35,669 bases of DNA, taken from NCBI GenBank assembly GCA_007571275.1, contig RKRS01000165.1:1-35669 (forward strand). The letters are read 5' to 3'. The stretch is from Dehalococcoidia bacterium. GTDB lineage: Bacteria; Chloroflexota; Dehalococcoidia; Bin125. Each line of letters starts with the position of its first letter. The first letter of the stretch is position 1. The notes beneath the pieces were generated by a model that did no database searches, was not told where the DNA came from, and worked only from the letters and a program-made list of their open reading frames with translations. Shown here piece by piece: positions 16,662-24,425 of the stretch. The position numbers were made by a program, and so were the translations under genes.

Positions 16662-18671
16662 CTAGGCGCGGTTGCCGGGGAAGTCGGGATGGGTTGTGTC
16701 CATCGAGGTTTCCTTGCGCCAGTGCCAGCCCTCGCGTTCCCAGACGTTGAAGGCGTGTTCGGGGAACTGGATATAGGGCTGGTGAATGCCCGTCTCGATC
16801 CCATTGCCCATGACTGAGAAGGCGGCAAACCCGTCCAGCCCATAGCGCTCGTCTTCGCCGAGGAGAATCCAGGAGACCTCTCTGGCCATCTCCCGACGCG
16901 CCTCAGGGTCGAGAGTCACCAACATCTTCTTGACGATCTCCTCGGTGGGCGGATGGTTGTAGCGCTCCCAGTTCTCCGAGCCGCCGAACACCAGGCGAGC
17001 GTTCCATTGGCCAGTGGGATCCCCGGTACCGGCGCCAACCCAGATCGGCATATGGCCGGGGAACTGCCCGCCGGGAAGTTGACCGAAGATCGAGTCATAC
17101 GGCGTGAGCTCAATTTTGATCGATACACCCAGCGCGCTCTCGAACATGTTCGTGTACAACTCAGAGGAGCCTGGATAGAGACCCTCGAAGATGTCGGCCA
17201 CGATCAGCGTGTACTCGGTTCCTTCCTCCACCCCCGCAGCATCAATGAGCTGGCGGGACATGGCGATGTCCTCATCCTTGTTTGGCCGGTATCCGGGCAG
17301 GGTGCGCGTCGTCTCCTGGTCGATTGCCCAACCGTGGTACCAGTTCAGGTGCTGGATGGTGGACGGTTTACCCTTGCCCAGATAGACAGAATCGATGATC
17401 AGGTCGCGATCCATCGCCACGTGGAAGGCGTACGGTACGCGGCGATCTAACCATGGGTTCTCTGCCCATTCGGTGTTGTAGTTGAAGCGCATGGCCAGGG
17501 GCAGCACGACTCCCCGCTCATAGCGGATGTGCTCGGGGAAGTCCGCAGCAACCCCCTCCGTCGCGGCAGCGTTCAGACTGACCGCATCCAGATCACCGTT
17601 GCGGTACGCCGTTTCGATTGCGGTTTCGTCAGCGAACAGGTTCCAGGTCACAGAGTCCAGGAACGGCATCTGTTGGCCCTGCACGGAACGGTGGTAGTCA
17701 GGATTTCGCTCAAGATGGAGTCTGATCTCCGGTTCGTAGATCGTCGGAATGAATGGTCCGCAGCCAGAAACCAGTTCGACGTTGAATTGCTCATTAAGCC
17801 ACTGCTGATCCCACAATTCCAACGCCTCGACTGAGGTCATGAAGGAATATGCCATATGTACGGTCTCGAGATACGTCGCGTTCGGGCCGTCCGTCTTACA
17901 GACCAGCGTTTGCTCGTCCGGCACATCGACTGATGCGGTCTGCTGATACTGGCCGGCGCGCGCAAACCTCGCGTCCGGCACCCCGTCAGCATCCAGTGCT
18001 TCTATCTGCCGAGTGATGTTTGCTTCTGCATCCAGGGCGGTAAACGCCCGTCCGCCCTCCGTCGGATATTGATCCCAGAAATACGCGCCCTGATCAATAC
18101 GGAAGATGTACGTCTCCGCATCCGGAATTTCTGGCAGTGAGGAGAGGTCGGGAGCGTAGATGGGACCTTGGTTGTTGTACATCTCCACAAGACGGCCCAT
18201 GGTGTCATTGAACACCTGGAAGGGATGGGCGAGATTCGCTCGGTGTGGATCAAATCCATCCCAGTTCGGCAATGTTGCAATTGAGTAGTTGCCGCCGTAC
18301 TGGCGGTTGCCGACGGCGACGGCCTGTTGCTGGGCTTGCTGTTGCTCGTCCTGTGCTTCGGCGTCTGATTCCTGCTGGACCTGTTGTTGCGCCTGTTGGT
18401 CGGCCTGCTGTTCCGCCTGCCCCCCCCCCGGCTGCATCGACTGCTGCTGTTGTTGCTGCGGCTGAGCCTGCTGCTGCGCTGCGGGCTGCGGCTGAGCCTG
18501 TTGCTGCTGCGCCTGAGCGGCGGCCTGTGGCTGGGCGTCGTCATCGTCGTCGCCGCAGCCGACCAGCGCCAATCCCGCTGCGCCGACGCCGGCGCGTCCC
18601 GAAGCTCGCAGGAGGGCGCGCCGGCTCATCTGCGATCGGCGCATCCGTTGCCAGTAGTTTCGGCGTTCCAT
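16662..18671 (-). CDS. ABC transporter substrate-binding protein, family 5 (peptide/opine type), TAT-lipoprotein-like with Gln-rich linker
   Basis: SRRALLRASGRAGVGAAGLALVGC (twin-Arg and lipobox), Q-rich linker, then GGNYSIATLPNWDGFDPHRAN..., LVEMYNNQGPIYAPDLSSLPEIPDAETYIFRIDQGAYFWD, VSGCGPFIPTIYEPEIRLHLERNPDYH typical of SBP_bac_5. Confidence 0.88.
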   Translation of the reverse strand: MERRNYWQRMRRSQMSRRALLRASGRAGVGAAGLALVGCGDDDDDAQPQAAAQAQQQQAQPQPAAQQQAQPQQQQQQSMQPGGGQAEQQADQQAQQQVQQESDAEAQDEQQQAQQQAVAVGNRQYGGNYSIATLPNWDGFDPHRANLAHPFQVFNDTMGRLVEMYNNQGPIYAPDLSSLPEIPDAETYIFRIDQGAYFWDQYPTEGGRAFTALDAEANITRQIEALDADGVPDARFARAGQYQQTASVDVPDEQTLVCKTDGPNATYLETVHMAYSFMTSVEALELWDQQWLNEQFNVELVSGCGPFIPTIYEPEIRLHLERNPDYHRSVQGQQMPFLDSVTWNLFADETAIETAYRNGDLDAVSLNAAATEGVAADFPEHIRYERGVVLPLAMRFNYNTEWAENPWLDRRVPYAFHVAMDRDLIIDSVYLGKGKPSTIQHLNWYHGWAIDQETTRTLPGYRPNKDEDIAMSRQLIDAAGVEEGTEYTLIVADIFEGLYPGSSELYTNMFESALGVSIKIELTPYDSIFGQLPGGQFPGHMPIWVGAGTGDPTGQWNARLVFGGSENWERYNHPPTEEIVKKMLVTLDPEARREMAREVSWILLGEDERYGLDGFAAFSVMGNGIETGIHQPYIQFPEHAFNVWEREGWHWRKETSMDTTHPDFPGNRA
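18318..18536 (-). repeat. Low-complexity Gln/Ala-rich coding segment of the solute-binding protein
   Basis: Encodes AQPQAAAQAQQQQAQPQPAAQQQAQPQQQQQQSMQPGGGQAEQQADQQAQQQVQQESDAEAQDEQQQAQQQ; contains a C10 run on + strand at 18420-18429. Confidence 0.9.
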
Positions 18672-18826
18672 TATTCCGCTCCTTGACTCGCTCTGGTTCT
18701 GGTGGTGGAAGATTAACGGATTCAGACGTAGCGCAGAGGCCGAGAAAAATCTCGCTTCCCACGCTGGAGGGAGCTGTTCCGTAGAGCCTGCTCCCGCGAA
18801 GGCGGGATGACTGATGGGGCTGCTGG

Positions 18827-18869
18827 GAAGCCCCCCTCTGCCTGCGGCATCTCCCCCCAGAGGGGGGAG
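18827..18869. repeat. 43-nt hairpin repeat, copy 2
   Basis: Identical to 15691-15733, same orientation. Confidence 0.95.
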
Positions 18870-18964
18870 TATGGAGAACAGTGCGTCTCCTCCGGGGCGG
18901 TATGAAGAACGGTACGTCCTCCCCCAGGGGGAGGGAGTGTGAAGAAAGAGGCGTCTCCTCCGGG
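18867..18964. repeat. Degenerate tandem repeat, about three units of 31-35 nt
   Basis: gagtatggagaacagtgcgtctcctccgggg / cggtatgaagaacggtacgtcctcccccaggggga / gggagtgtgaagaaagaggcgtctcctccggg. Confidence 0.7.
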
Positions 18965-19019
18965 CTGCGTGTGCGGAAGTTCAGGTCACCCATTGCGGGG
19001 TGCGCGGAGTGCTGGAGGC

Positions 19020-20171
19020 TTAGTCGCCGCCTGCTGCGGCGAGCAGACCGACCTCCTCGACCGCACCGAAGTCGGGCAGGCGGGTCAGCGGCGCTCGCTC
19101 AGGCTCTTCGAACGCGGGCATCACCTCGCGGGCGAAGCGCTTCAGCGAGGCCAAGATCTTCTCGTGTGGGACGACCTGGTCGAAGTTGATCAGGAAGACC
19201 ATGCGGTCGACGCCGATCGCTTCCCACTGACGCAGGGCGGCGATGACCGTGTCGGGATTGCCGATCGGCGTGCCCTGCTGGAGCGGATTGATCACGTCGC
19301 CGGGTCTGTCGCGGAGCTGGATCGCGCTGGCCTGCGAGCTATAGGCCGGCGACGGATAGATGCTGCCGACGCCGACCAGGTGGGCCGCGGCGCTCATGAA
19401 GGCCATCGCCCCGGCTCCGCCGAGCGCGAGCGCTTCCTCGTCCGATTCGCCGCAGTACATCCAGCCGACGCCGTTGACGCAGTTGTTGACGAACTTGCCG
19501 ACCGGGTCGGCGTTGCGGATCACGCGGCGGTAGTCGGCGATGCGCTGTTCGTACTGCGCCGGCGTGCCGATCGATACGCCGAGCAGGCCCATGCCGCGTT
19601 CGGCGGCCTGGATGGCGGTTTCCGGGCTCGAGACCGCCACCCACATGGGCGGATGCGGCTGCTGCACCGGTTTGGGCAACACGGCGCGCTCGGGCATCGA
19701 GAAGTACTTGCCATCCCAGCTCGAGATCTCGTTGGTCCACATATTGGGGATCGCGCGGATGACTTCGTCCCACATGTCTTTGGTGTCGTCAGGCTCGACC
19801 TGGAAGCCGCCGAGTTCCGTCCAGGTCGCCGCGCGGCCGGTGCCGAACTCGAGCCGTCCGTTGGAGATGATGTCGAGCGCCGCGGCGCGCTCGGCGACGC
19901 GGGCCGGGTGATTGACCTGGGGCAGGCAGAGCGCGATGCCCTGTCCGATGTGGATGTTCTCGGTCATCGTCGCGGCCGCCGAGAGGAAGACCTCCGGGGC
20001 TGAGGAATGGCTATATTCCTCGAGGAAATGGTGCTCCACCTCCCAGACCTGGTCGAAGCCGAGCTCATCGGCCAGACAGATCTGTTCCAGCGCCTGATGA
20101 TAGGCGCGCCACTCGGAAATCTCCGACCAGGGACGCTGCACCGAATGCTCGTAGAAGATGCCGAATTTCAT
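19020..20171 (-). CDS. LLM-class flavin-dependent oxidoreductase (luciferase-like)
   Basis: MKFGIFYEHSVQRPWSE..., ADELGFDQVWEVEHHFLEEYSHSSAPEVFLSAAATMTENIHIGQGIALCLPQVNHPARVAERAAALDIISNGRLEFGTGR. ATG at 20171. Confidence 0.88.
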   Translation of the reverse strand: MKFGIFYEHSVQRPWSEISEWRAYHQALEQICLADELGFDQVWEVEHHFLEEYSHSSAPEVFLSAAATMTENIHIGQGIALCLPQVNHPARVAERAAALDIISNGRLEFGTGRAATWTELGGFQVEPDDTKDMWDEVIRAIPNMWTNEISSWDGKYFSMPERAVLPKPVQQPHPPMWVAVSSPETAIQAAERGMGLLGVSIGTPAQYEQRIADYRRVIRNADPVGKFVNNCVNGVGWMYCGESDEEALALGGAGAMAFMSAAAHLVGVGSIYPSPAYSSQASAIQLRDRPGDVINPLQQGTPIGNPDTVIAALRQWEAIGVDRMVFLINFDQVVPHEKILASLKRFAREVMPAFEEPERAPLTRLPDFGAVEEVGLLAAAGGD

Positions 20172-20339
20172 GTCAGACTCGTTACGCTCCAGCGCGGGAG
20201 TACCAGACGCGCTCCCGTCACAGCTTGACACTATCCCCCAGGCGAGATAGCTGACGCTAGAGATGCTAGCATTCTGAGCGCCTGATCGCGCGTGGGTCTG
20301 GTTGGCTCACGGCGCACCACGTGGGAGGCGAGCAAGGGC

Positions 20340-21200
20340 ATGTCGGTCGCCATCGTCTGTGATTCTTCGGTCGATCTTCCTGCTGAGCTGCTCAGCGAGC
20401 GCGGGTTGCGGACTGCGCCGGTGGGCTACAGCCTGGGCGCGACGTACTACAGCCAGGGCGAACAGAGCCACGCAGAATTCTATGACACGCTCGCTCGCGG
20501 CGAACGGCTGACCTTGAACGGCGTCACCTCGGAAGATTGGGAAACGATCTTTGAGGAGGTCGCGGCGGACCACGATGAAGGAGTGATCTGTCTGTGCCAG
20601 GCGTTCGGCTCGTCGAGTCCGTCATTCGACGCCGCCGAATACGCTTCGCGCCGAATGGAGCACTTCCATGACGTCTCGGTGCGGGTGCACCAGACTCCGC
20701 GTTCGACGGCCGCGCAGGCGGCCATCGCATTGGCCGTGGCTCGTGTCGCCCAGAGCAGCGCTGATCTCGTCGCCGTGGAGCAGGCGCTGGACGAGGTGAC
20801 GCTGAGCGCTGACATCTTCATGCTCGCGCCCGACGTTGACGGGCTCGACCGCGCCGGTGAACTGTCCGCCGTGCAGTCGCAGAGCGGGATTGGCTCGCTG
20901 GACTTTGGCGTGCCGGTCTTCCGCGCCCGCGACCGCATCAAAGCGGTCGAACTGGCGGACGACGCCGACCAGGCCGAAGACTCGCTGCTCGCACGCGCCG
21001 CCGAGATTCTCAACGGACAGCCGGCGATCCTGGTCGTCACACACGCGCTCGCGCCGGAGGCGGCCGAACGGCTGCGCCAGAAGGCGTCGGAACGACTCGC
21101 GGTTGACGAAATCCATGTGACGGAGCTGGGACCGACGGTCGGCGGATTACTCGGGGCCGGGGCCTGGGGACTGGGATTCTGTCAGACGCCGACGACGTAG
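20340..21200 (+). CDS. DegV family protein (fatty-acid-binding)
   Basis: MSVAIVCDSSVDLPAELLSERGLRTAPVGYSLGATYYSQGE and C-terminal VTELGPTVGGLLGAGAWGLGF. ATG 20340 after GGAGGCGAGCAAGGGC. Confidence 0.8.
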   Translation: MSVAIVCDSSVDLPAELLSERGLRTAPVGYSLGATYYSQGEQSHAEFYDTLARGERLTLNGVTSEDWETIFEEVAADHDEGVICLCQAFGSSSPSFDAAEYASRRMEHFHDVSVRVHQTPRSTAAQAAIALAVARVAQSSADLVAVEQALDEVTLSADIFMLAPDVDGLDRAGELSAVQSQSGIGSLDFGVPVFRARDRIKAVELADDADQAEDSLLARAAEILNGQPAILVVTHALAPEAAERLRQKASERLAVDEIHVTELGPTVGGLLGAGAWGLGFCQTPTT

Positions 21201-21253
21201 CTTGCGCAGCGCAACGTAGCGGCCGGGCCTCTGGCTCGGCGGAAGGAAGCATC

Positions 21254-21967
21254 ATGCCTGAAGCCGGTCTGATCGACAGCGCCAGCCTGCCCGCCGTGGA
21301 CGGCGAGAGTGACGCGCCCGCGCCTCCCTGGGAGATCGGCGAAGCAGTCGTCCAGCACATCACCTTCGAGGTGCCGGTACCGAACGCCCGTCGCAACCTG
21401 CCCAACGTTGTGACCCGTTCGGCTCCCACCTATGGCCGAGTCAGCGTGATCGACCGCGCCGACAGTCCGGTCGGTCCATATCGCGAAGCGCTGCTCATGG
21501 TCGGCTGTCGAGTCGGGCTGATCCCCGCCTTCTACGTCGTCTCCTCAATCGTGAACAACGAAGCCGCCCGCAACGCGATCGCCGCGCACTGGAAGTATCT
21601 GCCGAGCGTCAGCGAGATTGACATTGAGCGCAGCGACGATGGAATCGAATCCAGATTTAACGCCGGCGACGGCCTGACCGTGACCCTCCAATCACCAACC
21701 ACTGAAGCGGCGGCGGTGGCGATTGTCCGCTACGACCCACTGCTGGTGGTGCAGCCCAGCAACGGCAGTGGCGCAGCGTCGGAGATTCCCTGTCAGCATG
21801 ATGTGCGCCAGGCCTGGCTCTCGCGGTCCAGCAGCCTCAGTTACGAGGGCGGTTCACGCAGTCACCCCTGGATTCAGCTGCGGTCAGCGAATGCGATCAC
21901 AGCGGTGGTGGCCGTCGAGGGACAGGTGATCGAGGCCGCTGCGGAGATCGCGCTACCGGGCGCGTGA
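21254..21967 (+). CDS. Acetoacetate-decarboxylase-like protein (tentative)
   Basis: RVSVIDRADSPVGPYREALLMVGCRV...FYVVSSIVNNEAARNAIAAHWKYLPSVSEIDI resembles the ADC-like superfamily; the call is tentative. Confidence 0.5.
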   Translation: MPEAGLIDSASLPAVDGESDAPAPPWEIGEAVVQHITFEVPVPNARRNLPNVVTRSAPTYGRVSVIDRADSPVGPYREALLMVGCRVGLIPAFYVVSSIVNNEAARNAIAAHWKYLPSVSEIDIERSDDGIESRFNAGDGLTVTLQSPTTEAAAVAIVRYDPLLVVQPSNGSGAASEIPCQHDVRQAWLSRSSSLSYEGGSRSHPWIQLRSANAITAVVAVEGQVIEAAAEIALPGA

Positions 21968-22089
21968 TTCGTCTGCGAATGGCAATGTGCATCGCGAGGC
22001 ACAGGTTGCCGCGTGGGCACACGGTAGCATTCACCTGGTCGTCCATCTCGGGGCATTGAACACACGCCGATGGGCCGTCATTTGAGTCC

Positions 22090-23508
22090 TTGGTGATCAC
22101 GAAACTGCGCAACGCCTACTACGGCTGGTATCTGCTGATCGCTGCGGTGATCGGCATGGCGATCGCGTCTGGCGTGTCCTTCTGGGTGCTGGGCTACTAC
22201 GTGACGCCGCTGGAGCAGGAGTTCGGCTGGTCACGCACGCTGTTGCAGACCGGTATCTCAGTCTCGCTGCTGGTCAGCGGGCTCGCCTCGCCCCTGGCGG
22301 GCAAAGTGGTCGACCGCTGGGGGCCGCGCCGCTCGATCATCTGGGGCACCGTCTTCACCTGCGCCTCCTACGTCCTGCTGGCGACAACGTCGTCGATCCT
22401 CGAGTGGTATCTCTACTTCGCGATCAACTCCTTCTGCCGCGGCTTCATGTTCTACATCCCCTTCCAGGTGCTGATCTCGCGCTGGTTCGACCGTAAGCGT
22501 GGTCGCGCCGTGGGGATCATGGCGATGGGCTTCTCACTGGGCGGCTTCCTGGCCGCGCCGATGCAGCAGATCATCGACAACATCGGCTGGGATGCATCGT
22601 TCCTGTTCGCCGCTGCGGTGCTGGCGGCGGTGTTCTTGCCGCTGGGCCTGTTCATCGTGCGCAATCACCCGAGCGAGAAGGGGCTGCAGGTCGATGGCGA
22701 ACACGCGCCTGCCGGCGCCAGTCCGCCGCAACCGCAGCAGCTCGGCGGTCTGACCGTGCGCGAGGCGATCCGCACACCCAACTTCTGGGTGATCGCGCTC
22801 GCCTTCGCCACCTTCTTCTTCGCCATGTTCGGCTGGATGTTCAATGGCACGCCGGTCTACGAGTCGATGGGCATCAGCCGTGAGACGATCTCGCTCTTGC
22901 TCACATTGCAGGCCGTGGGCGGACTGATCTCGCGTCCCACGTTCGGCCTGCTGGCGGAACGCATTCCCTCGATCGAGCTGGCCTCAGTGGGCCTGGCGGC
23001 GATCATGTCGCTGGGGATGCTGATCCTGCTTTTACTGCACGACGCCAACCTCACCCTGGCGATCGTGCTCTTCCTCTGCTGTTGGCTGGTCGGTTCCGCC
23101 GGCGGACCGGTGCTGGAGCCGCTGATTCTGCCCAAGACGTTCGGTCTCGCGCACTTTGGGGCGATCATGGGCACGCTGTTCATGATCGAGACCATCGGGC
23201 AGTTTCTCGTCCCGACCGTCGGCGGAGCAATCTACGAGCTGACCGGCTCGTACAACCTGCTGTTCATCGTCAACGTGGGCTGTCTGGTGTTGTCGATGCT
23301 CTTCTTCGGCACGGCGCACTTCCTCAGCAAGCCCTGGCAGGTGCGGCAGGCATTGCGCGTGCTGCGTCCGGTGGCGACGCGGTTGGTCGCGCGGATGGAG
23401 CCGCAGCACCAGTTCGGCAACGGGACGCGGGCCGTATCGACGAACGGGAAAAGCGCCGAACCGAGCAGCCCACCAATCGAGTCGGGGACGAGGCAAGGCC
23501 AAGGATGA
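22090..23508 (+). CDS. MFS transporter (OFA/monocarboxylate-like)
   Basis: 12-TM-like profile; WYLLIAAVIGMAIASGVSFWVLGYYVTPLEQEFGWSRTLLQTGISVSLLVSGLASPLAGKVVDRWGPRRSI. Start (TTG 22090 or GTG 22093) uncertain. Confidence 0.87.
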   Translation: MVITKLRNAYYGWYLLIAAVIGMAIASGVSFWVLGYYVTPLEQEFGWSRTLLQTGISVSLLVSGLASPLAGKVVDRWGPRRSIIWGTVFTCASYVLLATTSSILEWYLYFAINSFCRGFMFYIPFQVLISRWFDRKRGRAVGIMAMGFSLGGFLAAPMQQIIDNIGWDASFLFAAAVLAAVFLPLGLFIVRNHPSEKGLQVDGEHAPAGASPPQPQQLGGLTVREAIRTPNFWVIALAFATFFFAMFGWMFNGTPVYESMGISRETISLLLTLQAVGGLISRPTFGLLAERIPSIELASVGLAAIMSLGMLILLLLHDANLTLAIVLFLCCWLVGSAGGPVLEPLILPKTFGLAHFGAIMGTLFMIETIGQFLVPTVGGAIYELTGSYNLLFIVNVGCLVLSMLFFGTAHFLSKPWQVRQALRVLRPVATRLVARMEPQHQFGNGTRAVSTNGKSAEPSSPPIESGTRQGQG

Positions 23509-23559
23509 GGCGAGTCTCCGTCCCCGCCTCCGAGCGTGGACCTGCTTGGGACGGGCGAC

Positions 23560-23865
23560 TTAGAAGATACCCAGCTCGAACTTGGCTTCGTCCGAGCACA
23601 TCTCACGCGGGTCCCAGGGCGGCGAGAAGACGATCTCCGACTCGACAATGTCAACACCGTCGACGGTCGAGGCGGCCTGCTCGACCTGCGCCTTGATCAT
23701 CGGGCCGACGGGACAGGCCGGCGAGGTCAGCGTGAACGACACCTTGACGGTGTCCTCGGCTGGCGTCTCAACGGCGTAGACCAGGCCGAGATCGACGATA
23801 TTGATACCGATCTCGGGGTCGAAGACCGTCTTCAGCGCCTCAAGCACTTCCTGTTCGGTAGCCAT
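23560..23865 (-). CDS. sufT: MIP18/DUF59 family Fe-S assembly protein (SufT-like)
   Basis: TEQEVLEALKTVFDPEIGINIVDLGLVYAV...VKVSFTLTSPACPVGPMIKAQVEQAA; last gene of the suf cluster. Confidence 0.85.
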   Translation of the reverse strand: MATEQEVLEALKTVFDPEIGINIVDLGLVYAVETPAEDTVKVSFTLTSPACPVGPMIKAQVEQAASTVDGVDIVESEIVFSPPWDPREMCSDEAKFELGIF

Positions 23866-23896
23866 GTTCAGTCTCCTGTCCGAGAGGTGTTACCGG

Positions 23897-24406
23897 TCAC
23901 CCGCTGGTCACGCGGGTGGGAATATCGCTGTCGTCGTCGACGGCCTCGCCGGTTGCATTGGCCAACGCCTGATCGAGCACCTTCCAGGCGAGCAGCCCAC
24001 ACTTGATCCGTACCGGGAACCTGGCCACGCCCGAGAGCGCTTCCAGATCTCCCAGATCGACCGCATCGAGATCGAAGCTGTCGTCGGTCAGCATCTGCTG
24101 GACATGCTTCGACATCTCCCGCGCCGACTCAAGCGAGCGGCCGCTCATCGCCTCGGTCATCATCGAGGCCGAGCTTTGCGAGATGGAGCAGCCGCTGCCG
24201 CCGAAACCCATACCGCTCACCACGTTGTCGACAATCGCGACGGAGAGCTGAATTTCATCGCCGCAGGAGGGATTGAAGCCCTCGGCGGAGACCGTGGCGT
24301 CGTCGCGCTGTCCACGATTTCGCGGGCGTCGATAATGCTCAAGAATCACGTCACGGTAGAGATCGTCCAGATCGACGGGGTTCTGCGATTCCCGATTGCT
24401 TGCCAT
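23897..24406 (-). CDS. sufU: SufU-type Fe-S scaffold / sulfur-transfer protein
   Basis: LDDLYRDVILEHYRRPRNRG, NPSCGDEIQLSV, GFGGSGCSISQSSASMMTEAMSGR, VARFPVRIKCGLLAWKVL. Confidence 0.92.
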   Translation of the reverse strand: MASNRESQNPVDLDDLYRDVILEHYRRPRNRGQRDDATVSAEGFNPSCGDEIQLSVAIVDNVVSGMGFGGSGCSISQSSASMMTEAMSGRSLESAREMSKHVQQMLTDDSFDLDAVDLGDLEALSGVARFPVRIKCGLLAWKVLDQALANATGEAVDDDSDIPTRVTSG

Positions 24407-24425
24407 AGGTTGACTCCGCTTGGCC

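Noticed and set aside
18867-18964. Possible CRISPR array
   Set aside because: Units are contiguous and degenerate with no unique spacers, and no cas genes are nearby.
18541-18993. 150-aa - strand ORF
   Set aside because: Reads through the hairpin and tandem repeats upstream of the SBP and into its start in another frame; probably translated repeat sequence, not a gene.
18939-20003. 354-aa + strand ORF
   Set aside because: Mostly antisense to the LLM oxidoreductase and begins inside the repeat region; shadow ORF.
20225-20253. TTGACA as a -35 box for degV
   Set aside because: A 17-nt spacer leads to TAGCTG, a poor -10; not supported as a promoter.
21202-21214. ttgcgc-a-gcgcaa inverted repeat after degV as terminator
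   Set aside because: Short 6-bp arms, no T-tract, and the next gene is co-directional 54 nt downstream; common by chance in GC-rich DNA.
23483-23526. cggggacg ... cgtccccg as terminator at MFS/sufT convergence
   Set aside because: 8-nt arms with a 28-nt spacer, no T-tract; too weak to annotate.
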